From: JBFKPQ01 sp041628225
GTDB lineage: Bacteria > Actinomycetota > Acidimicrobiia > Spongiisociales > JAENVV01
Reading direction: 5' to 3'
Length of the DNA: 64,000 nt
NCBI GenBank assembly: GCA_041628225.1
Contig: JBFKPQ010000001.1
Span: 62,001-126,000, forward strand
Position 1 is the stretch's first letter. Every line of letters begins with the position of its first letter. A model generated the notes under the pieces. The model saw nothing but the letters and a program-made list of their open reading frames with translations. It had not been told where the DNA came from and did no database searches. The position numbers and the translations under genes were made by a program. Positions 20,208-30,296 of the stretch are shown here, piece after piece.

Positions 20208-21355
20208 GTTCGGGTCCCCATTGTGGCGCGTGGGTTCTCGGTTTCGAACTCTTCTCGGTATTGCTCCAGCAGCTTGCGTGCCGCTCGGGGCAGTTTCTTG
20301 GGTACGTCGACCTGCACGGTCACGAGTAGATCGCCCGGTTTGCCCTTGGTCTTGGGCACGCCCTTCTCGCGCACCCGGAACGTCTTGCCGCTGGTCGTGC
20401 CGGCCGGCACCTTGAGCTTGACCGAGCCGTTGAGGGTGGGAACCTCGATGTCGGCGCCGAGCGCCGCCTCGGTGAACGTGACGGGAACGGTGGCGGTCAG
20501 GTGGTCTGCTTTGCGCCCGAAGAACGGGTGCTTGGCCACCTGCACGCGCACGAGAAGGTCTCCGGCCGGTCCACCGTTGGACCCAGGCCCGCCTTTGCCG
20601 CGCAGGCGAATCGTCGACCCGTCCTTCACGCCGGGCGGGATCTTCACGTTGATCTTGCGGGTGCGCATCTCGGTACCGCGCCCGCGGCAGTTGCGGCACG
20701 GCTCCTTGACGATCCGTCCGTTGCCCTTGCACTGGCGGCACGGCTGGGCGAACGAGAACACACCTTGGTTTTGGGAGATGGTTCCCGATCCGCCACAGGA
20801 GGGGCAGACGTCGATGCGAGAGCCTGGCTCGGCTCCCGAGCCGGAGCACGATCGGCACCTGGCTTCACCGTCGACGGCGATGGTCGTCGTGACGCCGCGG
20901 ACGGCGTCTTCGAAGGAGAGGTGCAGGCTGGCTTGGACGTCGGCGCCGCGGGTCGGTCCGGTCGGCGCACCGCGCCGTGCTCCGCCGCCGCCGAAGAGGT
21001 CACCCAGCCCGCCGAGCCCGCCGAGCAGGTCACCGAGGTCTTCGACGCGAACCCGCTGCGATCCGCCGCCGAACCCTCCGAAGCCGCCGAACGGCCCGGC
21101 GCCGCTCGTGAATCCGCCGGAGGCGACCATCTGACGCACCTCGTCGTACTGCTTGCGCTGTTCGGGATCCGACAGCGTTGCGTAGGCCTCGGAGATGTCC
21201 TTGAACTTCTCTTCAGCGGTCGGGTTGTCCGGATTGGCGTCGGGATGGTTCTGCTGGGCGAGCTTGCGGTAGGCGCGTTTGATCGCGTCCTGGTCGGCGG
21301 TCGCCGATACCCCCAGGACCTCGTAGTAGTCCTTCTCGATCCAGTCCTTGTTCAC
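20204..21355 (-). CDS. dnaJ: Co-chaperone DnaJ
   Basis: 383 residues from GTG 21355, which overlaps the grpE stop (GTGA). The J domain has the HPD motif in LAQQNHPDANPDN. A Gly/Phe-rich linker (GPFGGFGGFGGGS) follows. The zinc domain has four repeats: CRSCSGSG, CPSCGGSG, CRQCKGNG and CRNCRGRG. The C-terminal substrate-binding domains are complete. It stimulates DnaK ATPase and delivers unfolded clients. The domain set makes it a true type I DnaJ. Confidence 0.96.
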   Translation of the reverse strand: MNKDWIEKDYYEVLGVSATADQDAIKRAYRKLAQQNHPDANPDNPTAEEKFKDISEAYATLSDPEQRKQYDEVRQMVASGGFTSGAGPFGGFGGFGGGSQRVRVEDLGDLLGGLGGLGDLFGGGGARRGAPTGPTRGADVQASLHLSFEDAVRGVTTTIAVDGEARCRSCSGSGAEPGSRIDVCPSCGGSGTISQNQGVFSFAQPCRQCKGNGRIVKEPCRNCRGRGTEMRTRKINVKIPPGVKDGSTIRLRGKGGPGSNGGPAGDLLVRVQVAKHPFFGRKADHLTATVPVTFTEAALGADIEVPTLNGSVKLKVPAGTTSGKTFRVREKGVPKTKGKPGDLLVTVQVDVPKKLPRAARKLLEQYREEFETENPRATMGTRT

Positions 21356-21972
21356 TCGCCTTCCCCGTAGCCGACGGCCACCAGGGCGGGACGCAGGACG
21401 CGTCCGCCGAGGCGGTAGCCCCGTCGTAGTTCGTGAATGACTTCGAGCGTGCCGGAGCCGTCCGAGGGTGCGGACACGGCCTCATGAACCTCCGGGTCGA
21501 ACGGTTCGCCGACCGCCGGGATCGCCTCGAAGCCTTCGCGCGCGAGCACGTCCATCAGTTGGGCGTGCGTGCCGCGCATGCCGGCCAGGAGGCGTTGCTC
21601 CCCCTCGGTCTCGGCAGGCAGGTCGAGGGCGGCCGAGAAGCTGTCGAGCACCGGCAGGAGGCTCGACACGACGCGTTCCGAGGCCACGTTGCGCAGTTGG
21701 GCCTGCTCGCGCAGAGCTCGCTTGCGGTAGTTGTCCAGGTCGGCGGCGGCCCGCTGCCAGCGGTCCAGGTAGTCGCCCGCGTCATCGCGAGCCTGCTTGA
21801 TCTCGCCGAGGAGCATGTCGACGGCTGCGGCCGGATCGGACGGCAGGTCGAGGCCGAGCGACTCGGCGGTGACGGGCTGTGTCACCACCTCGCCGTCGGC
21901 CAGATCGTGATGTTCGGCGGTGCCAAGATCCTCGAGGATCTCGGCACCACCTTGGTCGTTGTGTTCGGTCAT
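21352..21972 (-). CDS. grpE: Nucleotide exchange factor GrpE
   Basis: 206 residues. An acidic N-terminal tail leads into the long dimerisation helix (GDYLDRWQRAAADLDNYRKR). The beta-domain follows (GFEAIPAVGEPFDPEVHEAV, then YRLGGRVLRPALVAVG). GrpE releases ADP from DnaK. It lies 14 bp after dnaK and overlaps dnaJ by four bases. Confidence 0.95.
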   Translation of the reverse strand: MTEHNDQGGAEILEDLGTAEHHDLADGEVVTQPVTAESLGLDLPSDPAAAVDMLLGEIKQARDDAGDYLDRWQRAAADLDNYRKRALREQAQLRNVASERVVSSLLPVLDSFSAALDLPAETEGEQRLLAGMRGTHAQLMDVLAREGFEAIPAVGEPFDPEVHEAVSAPSDGSGTLEVIHELRRGYRLGGRVLRPALVAVGYGEGE

Positions 21973-21986
21973 GGTCGGCCGAGGGC

Positions 21987-23819
21987 TCAGCCCTCATCTC
22001 CCTCGTCGATGATCTCGGCGTCCACGACGTCCTCGTCGTCGAGATCGTCGGCGCTTCCACCGGCGGGGCCGGCCTGTTCGGCCTGGGCCTGCTGGTAGAT
22101 GCGCTGGGCGAGGGCCTGGCTGGCCGTGATCACCGCGTCGATCTTCGAGCGGATGCTCTCGGTCTCGGCATCCTCGTCGGCGACGACTTCGCGCAGTTCG
22201 CCGAGCGCCGACTCGATCGACGTCTTCTCGTCTTCGGTCAGCTGTTCGGCCTGGTCGGTGAGCAGCTTCTCCGTCTGGCGGATCATCATCTCGCCCTGGT
22301 TGCGGGTCTCTACCTTCTCGCGCCGCTTGCGGTCTTCGTCGGCGTGCGCCTCGGCGTCCTTGACCATCCGGTCGATCTCATCCGACGCCAGCGCGGTGCC
22401 GCCGGTGATCGTCACCTGCTGCTCCTTGCCGGTCCCCAGATCCTTGGCCGACACCGACACGATGCCGTTGGCGTCGATGTCGAAGGTCACCTCGATCTGT
22501 GGCATGCCGGCCGGCGCCGGTGGGATGCCCGTCAGGTTGAACTTGCCGAGGCTCTTGTTGTCGGACGCCATCGTCCGCTCACCCTGGAGGACATTGATCT
22601 CGACCTCCGGCTGGTTGTCGGCGGCGGTCGTGAACGTCTCCGACTTGCGGGTCGGGATGGTCGTGTTGCGCTCGATCATGCGGGTCATGACGCCACCCTT
22701 GGTCTCGATGCCGAGGGTGAGTGGCGTGACGTCGAGCAGGAGGATGTCCTTGACGTCACCCATCAGGACGCCGGCCTGCAAGGCGGCGCCGGCGGCGACC
22801 ACCTCGTCGGGGTTGACACCCTTCTGCGGCTCCTTGCCGGTCAGTTCCTTCACCAGTTCGGCGACGGCGGGCATGCGCGTGGAACCACCGACGAGGACGA
22901 CCTGTTCGATGTCGGACATCGACACGCCGGCGTCCTTGATGGCCTGCTGGAAGGGAGCTTTGGTCCGTTCGAGGAGGTCTTCGGTGATCTTCTGGAACTC
23001 CGAGCGCGACAGCTTGCGCTGGAGGTGCAGCGGCCCTTCCGACGTCGCCGTGATGAACGGGATGTTGATCTCCGTCTCGGACACCGACGACAGCTCGATC
23101 TTGGCCTTCTCGGCGTCCTCCTTGAGGCGCTGCATGGCCATGCGGTCCTTGGACAGATCGACGCCGTGGTCGTTCTTGAAACCGGTGACGAGCCAATCGA
23201 TGATCGCCTGATCCCAGTCGTCGCCACCGAGCTGCGTGTCACCGGAGGTCGCCTTCACCTCGAACACGCCGTCGCCGATCTCGAGCACCGACACGTCGAA
23301 CGTGCCCCCGCCCAGGTCGAAGACCAGGATCGTCTGTTCGTGGCCCTTGTCGAGGCCGTAGGCGAGCGAGGCGGCGGTCGGCTCGTTGATGATGCGCAGC
23401 ACCTCGAGGCCGGCGATCTGGCCGGCTTCCTTGGTGGCCTGCCGCTGGGAGTCGCCGAAGTAGGCGGGCACGGTGATCACGGCCTGGGTGACGGGTTCGC
23501 CCAGGAACGCCTCGGCGTCACGCTTCAGCTTCATCAAGATGCGCGCCGAGATCTCCTGGGAGGTGTAGTCCTTGCCGTCCACCTCGATCGACCAGTCGGT
23601 GCCCATGTGGCGCTTGACCGAACGGACGGTGTGGTCGGGGTTCGTGATGGCTTGGCGCTTGGCGATTTCGCCGACGAGCACCTCGCCGTCCTTGAACGCG
23701 ACCACCGACGGGGTGGTGCGTCCGCCTTCTGCGTTGGGAACGATGGTCGGCTCGCCGCCATCCAACGTGGCGATCACGCTGTTGGTGGTGCCGAGGTCGA
23801 TGCCTACTGCACGGGCCAT
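21987..23819 (-). CDS. dnaK: Hsp70 chaperone DnaK
   Basis: 610 residues; AAGGAG lies nine bases before the ATG. The ATPase domain starts [14 protein letters not shown] and includes [17 protein letters not shown] and [12 protein letters not shown]. The substrate-binding domain begins around [17 protein letters not shown]. The C-terminal lid ends in an acidic tail. It is the first gene of the heat-shock operon and is divergent from lon across 186 bp packed with inverted repeats. Confidence 0.97.
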   Translation of the reverse strand: MARAVGIDLGTTNSVIATLDGGEPTIVPNAEGGRTTPSVVAFKDGEVLVGEIAKRQAITNPDHTVRSVKRHMGTDWSIEVDGKDYTSQEISARILMKLKRDAEAFLGEPVTQAVITVPAYFGDSQRQATKEAGQIAGLEVLRIINEPTAASLAYGLDKGHEQTILVFDLGGGTFDVSVLEIGDGVFEVKATSGDTQLGGDDWDQAIIDWLVTGFKNDHGVDLSKDRMAMQRLKEDAEKAKIELSSVSETEINIPFITATSEGPLHLQRKLSRSEFQKITEDLLERTKAPFQQAIKDAGVSMSDIEQVVLVGGSTRMPAVAELVKELTGKEPQKGVNPDEVVAAGAALQAGVLMGDVKDILLLDVTPLTLGIETKGGVMTRMIERNTTIPTRKSETFTTAADNQPEVEINVLQGERTMASDNKSLGKFNLTGIPPAPAGMPQIEVTFDIDANGIVSVSAKDLGTGKEQQVTITGGTALASDEIDRMVKDAEAHADEDRKRREKVETRNQGEMMIRQTEKLLTDQAEQLTEDEKTSIESALGELREVVADEDAETESIRSKIDAVITASQALAQRIYQQAQAEQAGPAGGSADDLDDEDVVDAEIIDEGDEG

Positions 23820-23901
23820 GGTGGTGTACTCCTTGGTTGACCGCGGGCATGGCCCGCTTGTTCTGAGTCTTTGTGAAGTTTATAACTTGAGTGGTGTACT
23901 G

Positions 23902-23921
23902 TCATATTCCCACGAATATGA
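23902..23921. promoter_or_regulatory. Inverted repeat TCATATTC-N4-GAATATGA
   Basis: Perfect 8-bp arms around CCAC in the dnaK/lon spacer. The core ATATTCCC recurs in the palindrome at 23952-23963. It matches neither HAIR nor CIRCE, so it may serve a second regulator. Confidence 0.5.
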
Positions 23922-23925
23922 GAAA

Positions 23926-23946
23926 GTTGAGCCAACTCGACTCAAG
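23926..23946. promoter_or_regulatory. HAIR element (HspR binding site) for dnaK and lon
   Basis: GTTGAGC-N7-ACTCAAG. The right arm is identical to the HspR consensus half-site ACTCAAG, the left arm matches CTTGAGT at five of seven bases, and the spacer is exactly seven. With hspR at the end of the dnaK operon, this is the expected autoregulatory site and may also repress lon. Confidence 0.75.
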
Positions 23947-23951
23947 TTTGA

Positions 23952-23963
23952 GGGAATATTCCC
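23952..23963. promoter_or_regulatory. Palindrome GGGAATATTCCC before lon
   Basis: A perfect 12-bp palindrome 43 bp before the lon start. It shares ATATTCCC with the repeat at 23902-23921. The binding protein is unknown. Confidence 0.45.
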
Positions 23964-24005
23964 GGGCTGTCAAGCCTTGAAACCGTTCCACACCCTTGGA
24001 GCCGC

Positions 24006-26312
<2,307 letters not shown>

Positions 26313-26316
26313 GCGG

Positions 26317-27117
26317 TCATGGGGCCAGGGCGCCGAGTCCGGTGACGAGCACGAGGCTGAGGCCGAGCACCACCTGTTGGGCACCGATGATGGCGGTACG
26401 GGGCACCGGCCTCCGCAAGAAGATCAGGTGAGCGGCGGCCAGACCGGCGACGGCCGTCATGCCCCACACGGAGACCAGGCTCGTCACCCAGGCGGCACCT
26501 GCGAGCAGGACCGCGACGGCCTGCGCTCCGAGCCCCAATGCGATGGCTGCCGTCCCGCGTTTGGCGCGTTCGAGCTGTAGCCGCACGAAGGGGATCGTGG
26601 CGAGTGCTCGGGCCGCCGCAACGACCCACAGGCCGTAGGCGATCGACGCCGGTCGTCCACCGGCCAAGGCGATGGACGCGGCCACCGCCGCGATGCCGAT
26701 GGTGCCCGCCAGTTCCGGGAGAAGCCGCCGGCTCCGGCTGCGTACGTCATACGAGAACGCCACCGCCACGAGCGGCGCGGCGAAGGCCAGCGGCATCCAG
26801 AACGGGTGAGCGGACGCCATCGTTGCCACGCCGAGGGCGAAGGTCAGCGCGATGAGTTCCCCGGCCGCCACCCGCTCGGCGAGCGTCGTCCGGGGTAGCC
26901 GCCGACCTCGTCGACGATCGACGGCGGCCAGCTTGAGCGGCGTCCGGGCGACGAACGACAGGAGCGCGGCGATGCCGAGTGCCATGCCGGCGAGGCTCGG
27001 CGCCACGAGCAGGCCGAGCAAGACTGGTTCCAGCGTGAGACTCCAACCTCCATGCTCGGCAGGAATGGCCACGCGAGACCAGCGCAGATGATCCGCCGAG
27101 ATCTCGAAATCGGTCAT
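26317..27117 (-). CDS. YwiC-like integral membrane protein
   Basis: 266 residues from ATG 27117; a much longer upstream open frame has no family support. The YwiC hallmark PAEHGGWSLTLEPVLLGL opens the protein, followed by about eight hydrophobic segments and RTPLKLAAVDRRRGRRLPRT. The family's function is unknown. No ribosome site is evident, so a leaderless transcript is possible. It converges with lon, four bases apart. Confidence 0.75.
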   Translation of the reverse strand: MTDFEISADHLRWSRVAIPAEHGGWSLTLEPVLLGLLVAPSLAGMALGIAALLSFVARTPLKLAAVDRRRGRRLPRTTLAERVAAGELIALTFALGVATMASAHPFWMPLAFAAPLVAVAFSYDVRSRSRRLLPELAGTIGIAAVAASIALAGGRPASIAYGLWVVAAARALATIPFVRLQLERAKRGTAAIALGLGAQAVAVLLAGAAWVTSLVSVWGMTAVAGLAAAHLIFLRRPVPRTAIIGAQQVVLGLSLVLVTGLGALAP

Positions 27118-27180
27118 GGGCCCGGTCAGGCTAGGACCGCCAGGTGAAGTTCTGGCTTCGGCGGCCGGTACGATTTCGGG

Positions 27181-27633
27181 GTGTTGGCCTACGACAGTCC
27201 GATCGGGACGCTCTACCTCACCGGGTCGGACGCCGGGTTGTCCGGCGTGTGGTTCGATCCGCCGGACGTGCCGGCACTCGAGGAGCGCAACGCCGTCAAC
27301 GAGGCAGCCCGGCAGCTCGACGGGTACTTCGCCGGAACCAGGCATACGTTCGATCTGCCGCTCGCGCCGGCCGGAACCGAGTTCCAGCGGCGGGTGTGGA
27401 CCGAACTCGAAGCGATACCGTACGGACACACGACGACATACGGTGACCTCGCCGCCCGGCTCGGTGACGTGAAGGCGACCCGGGCGGTGGGCCTTGCCAA
27501 CGGCCGCAATCCGATCTCGATCATCGTGCCGTGCCACCGGGTGATCGGCGCCGACGGGTCCCTCACCGGGTACGGCGGCGGCCTCGACCACAAGCGCTGG
27601 CTCCTCGTGCACGAGGGAGCTCTCCTCGCCTGA
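27181..27633 (+). CDS. ogt: Methylated-DNA-[protein]-cysteine S-methyltransferase
   Basis: 150 residues from GTG 27181. The acceptor cysteine is Cys118 in the canonical IIVPCHRVIG. The helix-turn-helix AIPYGHTTTYGDLAARLG and the closing GYGGGLDHKRWLLVHEG complete the Ogt/AGT domain. It repairs O6-alkylguanine by irreversible transfer of the alkyl group to itself. The N-terminal ribonuclease-like domain is short, as in single-domain Ogt proteins. Confidence 0.94.
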   Translation: MLAYDSPIGTLYLTGSDAGLSGVWFDPPDVPALEERNAVNEAARQLDGYFAGTRHTFDLPLAPAGTEFQRRVWTELEAIPYGHTTTYGDLAARLGDVKATRAVGLANGRNPISIIVPCHRVIGADGSLTGYGGGLDHKRWLLVHEGALLA

Positions 27634-27666
27634 CACGCCGGTCCATCGAGCCGGTACGATCGTCCG

Positions 27667-28200
27667 GTGCGAACGCCCCGTAGCTCGATCCGGCTCCTCA
27701 CCTATGTCGGGGTGGCAGGCCTGTCGTTCCAGGTGGCCCACTTCGGTGAGCACCTCGCCCAGTTCGCCTACTGGGTGGTCCATCCGACCTCGACGCCCTG
27801 GCTGTCGCCCTGGGCGGCCGCCTCGCGCGACGCGCTGTCGGCCGACCCGGCCATCGGGGTCGAGCTGCTTCACCTCCTGGGGAATGGGATCTTCCTGGGC
27901 GGGCTGCTGGCCCTGATGGCGGCGACGCGGCCAAGGGGCAATCCGATGCTGCGCATCGCCACCGTGCTGCAGGTCGTCCACGTCGCGGAGCACATCGCCC
28001 TGACGGTCACCCGAATGTTCTCGGGGTCGGCCATCGGGATCTCGACCGCGTTCGGCCTCCTGGAGGGCGGTCAACTCTCGTCATACCGCGTGTTGTGGCA
28101 TTTCGTCGTCAACCTCATCGTGACCATCTATGCCGTCCGCGGACTCACTGGCGCGGTGCGCCGTGGGTTGGTCGGCGACCTCGTCACCGCCTCGAGGTGA
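27667..28200 (+). CDS. Hypothetical membrane protein with duplicated HxxEH motif
   Basis: 177 residues from GTG 27667. About four membrane segments are visible. Two stretches match each other: FQVAHFGEHLAQ (21-32) and LQVVHVAEHIAL (101-112), pattern QV-x-H-x2-E-H-x-A. This points to an internal duplication with paired His/Glu residues inside or near the membrane. Further histidines occur at ELLHLLGNG and LWHFVVNLI. A metal- or heme-binding role is conceivable but unproven, and no known family is recognised. Confidence 0.6.
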   Translation: MRTPRSSIRLLTYVGVAGLSFQVAHFGEHLAQFAYWVVHPTSTPWLSPWAAASRDALSADPAIGVELLHLLGNGIFLGGLLALMAATRPRGNPMLRIATVLQVVHVAEHIALTVTRMFSGSAIGISTAFGLLEGGQLSSYRVLWHFVVNLIVTIYAVRGLTGAVRRGLVGDLVTASR

Positions 28201-28223
28201 TGCCCACAACCGCACAGGCGCGG

Positions 28224-28238
28224 TGGCAGGAAGCTTTC
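28224..28238 (+). promoter_or_regulatory. Box TGGCAGGAAGCTTTC upstream of the sugar-binding protein
   Basis: Identical at 14 of 15 bases to 51751-51765 before the peptide-binding-protein gene, and related to 253-263 before aapJ. A TATCGT (28242-28247) just downstream could be a -10 element. The distance to the ATG is 72 bp. Confidence 0.5.
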
Positions 28239-28310
28239 GTCTATCGTTCATGCCGCGGTCGTCGCACGACGCCGCTCCCGTGGGCGTCTTCGCCCCCCCA
28301 AAGGAGAGAT

Positions 28311-29462
28311 ATGAAGCACTTCAAATTCATCCGGATCCTCGCATCGCTCACAGCGATGATGATGATCCTGGCCGCTTGCGGCGGTGATACGTCCGAAGGG
28401 ACGACGGCCACGACGGCCGCGGAAACGCCGTCGGACGACCGCGGCAGCATCTGGGTGCTGCTACCGGACTCGGCGTCGTCAGCTCGCTGGGAGACCGATG
28501 ACCGTCGGTTCTTCAAGGCCGCTTTCGAAGCAGCGGGACTCACCGAGGGCGCATCCGACGGTTTCACGATCGTCAACGCCGAAGGTGACACCAACACCCA
28601 GCAGGCTCAGGCCGAGCAGGCCATCAACGAGGGTGCCAGCGTCATTCTCATCGTGAACCTCGATTCCGCGTCGGCGGCCACGATCATCGACCAGGCCCGC
28701 GCGGCCGACGTCAAGGTGGTCGACTACGACCGTCTCACGATCGAGGGTCCCGGTGCCGACGTCTACGTGTCGTTCGACAATGTGCGAGTGGGCGCGACGA
28801 TGGCCGAGGTGCTCGAGCCGGCCATCGACGGTCTCGGCATCGACAACCCGCAAGTCGTCCTGCTCAACGGTGGACCGACCGACAACAACGCCACGCTGTT
28901 CCGCGAGGGATACGGCTCGGTGGCCGATGCCCGCGCCGCAGCCGGCGACTGGACCATTGCCGCCGAGCAGGCCGTCCCGGACTGGGACAACCAGCAGGCT
29001 CTGACGATCTTCGAGTCGATCCTGGCCGATCTGGACCAGAACGTCGACGCCGTCTTCGCGGCGAATGACGGCCTGGCGGGTGCTGTGGCTGCTGCCCTCC
29101 AGACGGCTGGTCTGGATCCTGTGCCGCTCTCCGGTCAGGACGCTACGGCAGCCGGCATTCAGAACATCTTGCTCGGTTGGCAGACGATGACCGTCTACAA
29201 GCCGATCAAGGCCGAGGCCGAGGCTGCGGCGGCTGCCGCTCTGGCCCTGCAAGCCGGAGAGGACGTCACGGCCCTGACGGGTGACTTCGAGGTCACCACG
29301 ATCAACAACGGGACGAACGACCTTCCGTTCATCGCACTGACCCCGATCGCCGTTACGGCCGACAACGTGGCCGAGACCGTGATCGCCGACGGGTTCCGGA
29401 CCGTCGAGGAGATCTGCACGGGCGAGGTCGAGTCCACCGACTTCTGCACGTCGCAAGGCTGA
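28311..29462 (+). CDS. Sugar ABC transporter substrate-binding lipoprotein, XylF-like
   Basis: 383 residues; AAGGAGAGAT directly precedes ATG 28311. A signal peptide ends at LAAC (Cys23). The domain opens GSIWVLLPDSASSARWETDD and includes [20 protein letters not shown]. It carries the XylF-type hinge region PLSGQDATAAGIQNILLGWQ followed by TMTVYKPIKAE. This branch binds pentoses, chiefly D-xylose, though specificity cannot be fixed by eye. It heads an operon with an ATPase, a permease and a repeat protein, and is separated from the ATPase by a very strong hairpin. Confidence 0.9.
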   Translation: MKHFKFIRILASLTAMMMILAACGGDTSEGTTATTAAETPSDDRGSIWVLLPDSASSARWETDDRRFFKAAFEAAGLTEGASDGFTIVNAEGDTNTQQAQAEQAINEGASVILIVNLDSASAATIIDQARAADVKVVDYDRLTIEGPGADVYVSFDNVRVGATMAEVLEPAIDGLGIDNPQVVLLNGGPTDNNATLFREGYGSVADARAAAGDWTIAAEQAVPDWDNQQALTIFESILADLDQNVDAVFAANDGLAGAVAAALQTAGLDPVPLSGQDATAAGIQNILLGWQTMTVYKPIKAEAEAAAAAALALQAGEDVTALTGDFEVTTINNGTNDLPFIALTPIAVTADNVAETVIADGFRTVEEICTGEVESTDFCTSQG

Positions 29463-29468
29463 TGACGC

Positions 29469-29502
29469 GGATGGGGGACCTCCGATCGGAGGTCCCCCAT
29501 CC
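29469..29502 (+). terminator. 34-bp perfect palindrome after the sugar-binding-protein gene
   Basis: Bases 29469-29502 are fully self-complementary about 29485/29486. The left arm runs GGATGGGGGACCTCC and the centre is GATC, giving a stem of about 15 bp with a 4-base loop. No T-tract follows and the ATPase ribosome site begins 13 bp later. It probably protects the receptor mRNA 3' end or attenuates read-through. Confidence 0.65.
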
Positions 29503-29525
29503 CGTGTCCGACGAGGAGGGCTGAC

Positions 29526-30296
29526 ATCACAAACCAAGAGAGGCCGCTGCTCGACGGGAGAGGACTCTCGAAGAGCTTCGGCGCGGTGAGAGCGCTCTAC
29601 AAGGTCGATTTCGACGTGTTTCCTGGCGAGGTCAACGCCCTGGTGGGCGACAACGGAGCCGGGAAGTCCACCTTGATCAAGGGACTGGCCGGGATCTACC
29701 AATTCGATGACGGAGAGATCCACTTCGAAGGTAACACCGTGCAGATCCATGAACCCAAGGACGCATCCCGGCTCGGCATCGAGGTCGTGTACCAGGACCT
29801 CGCCTTGGCTGACAACCTAGATGTCGTCGCCAACATGTACCTGGGACGCGAAGAGGTCAACGGTGTGATCCTCAACGAGGCGCTCATGGAGCGAACGGCT
29901 CGCGAAACGCTCGACAGCCTCGCCGTCACCACGCTCCAATCCGTCCGGCTTCCCGTCGCAGGCCTGTCCGGCGGCCAGCGGCAATCCGTGGCCGTTGCCA
30001 AAGCAGTGATGTGGAACTCCAAGGTCGTCATCCTCGACGAGCCGACCGCCGCCCTCGGAGTTGCCCAAACCCGCCAGGTGCTCGACCTCGTGAAGCGACT
30101 TTCCGAGCGTGGACTCGGCGTTGTGCTCATCTCCCACAACCTGCACGACATCTTCGAGGTGGCCGATCGCATCACGGTGCTCCGCCTCGGACAACTCGTC
30201 ACCGTCTTCAATCGCCGCGAGACCAACCAACAAGAAGTGGTCCACGCCATCACGGCCGGCAAGCTCGAAAACGTCCCGGGAATGGCAGACGGATGA
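29526..30296 (+). CDS. Sugar ABC transporter ATP-binding protein (apparent AUC start)
   Basis: 256 residues if started at ATC 29526, which has GGAGG six bases upstream. It then reads TNQERPLLDGRGLSKSFGAV, the expected N-terminus with the A-loop Phe. The next conventional start (GTG 29586) would delete that strand. Walker A is GDNGAGKS, the signature LSGGQRQS, Walker B VVILDEPTAAL, and the H-loop ISHNLHD. It has a single nucleotide-binding domain, like FrcA and unlike the double-domain XylG. Its stop overlaps the permease start (ATGA). Confidence 0.88.
   Translation: MTNQERPLLDGRGLSKSFGAVRALYKVDFDVFPGEVNALVGDNGAGKSTLIKGLAGIYQFDDGEIHFEGNTVQIHEPKDASRLGIEVVYQDLALADNLDVVANMYLGREEVNGVILNEALMERTARETLDSLAVTTLQSVRLPVAGLSGGQRQSVAVAKAVMWNSKVVILDEPTAALGVAQTRQVLDLVKRLSERGLGVVLISHNLHDIFEVADRITVLRLGQLVTVFNRRETNQQEVVHAITAGKLENVPGMADG

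Larger units (their letters stand above)
23820..24005. promoter_or_regulatory. Divergent dnaK/lon control region
   Basis: This 186-bp spacer is AT-richer than its surroundings and holds three inverted repeats, listed separately. It also has an isolated HspR half-site CTTGAGT at 23886-23892. On the minus strand TTATAA near 23881-23886 could serve the dnaK promoter, but I could not place a -35 with confidence. Both heat-shock genes are probably controlled from here. Confidence 0.6.

Noticed and set aside
21879..23840. 653-codon open frame opposite grpE and dnaK
   Set aside because: Same effect: low-complexity Leu/Gly/Arg/Asp-rich translation mirroring DnaK codons.
28500..29462. Possibility that the XylF-like protein is also permuted
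   Set aside because: Its motifs follow the normal order from GSIWVLLPDS to the C-terminal hinge, unlike the peptide-binding protein.
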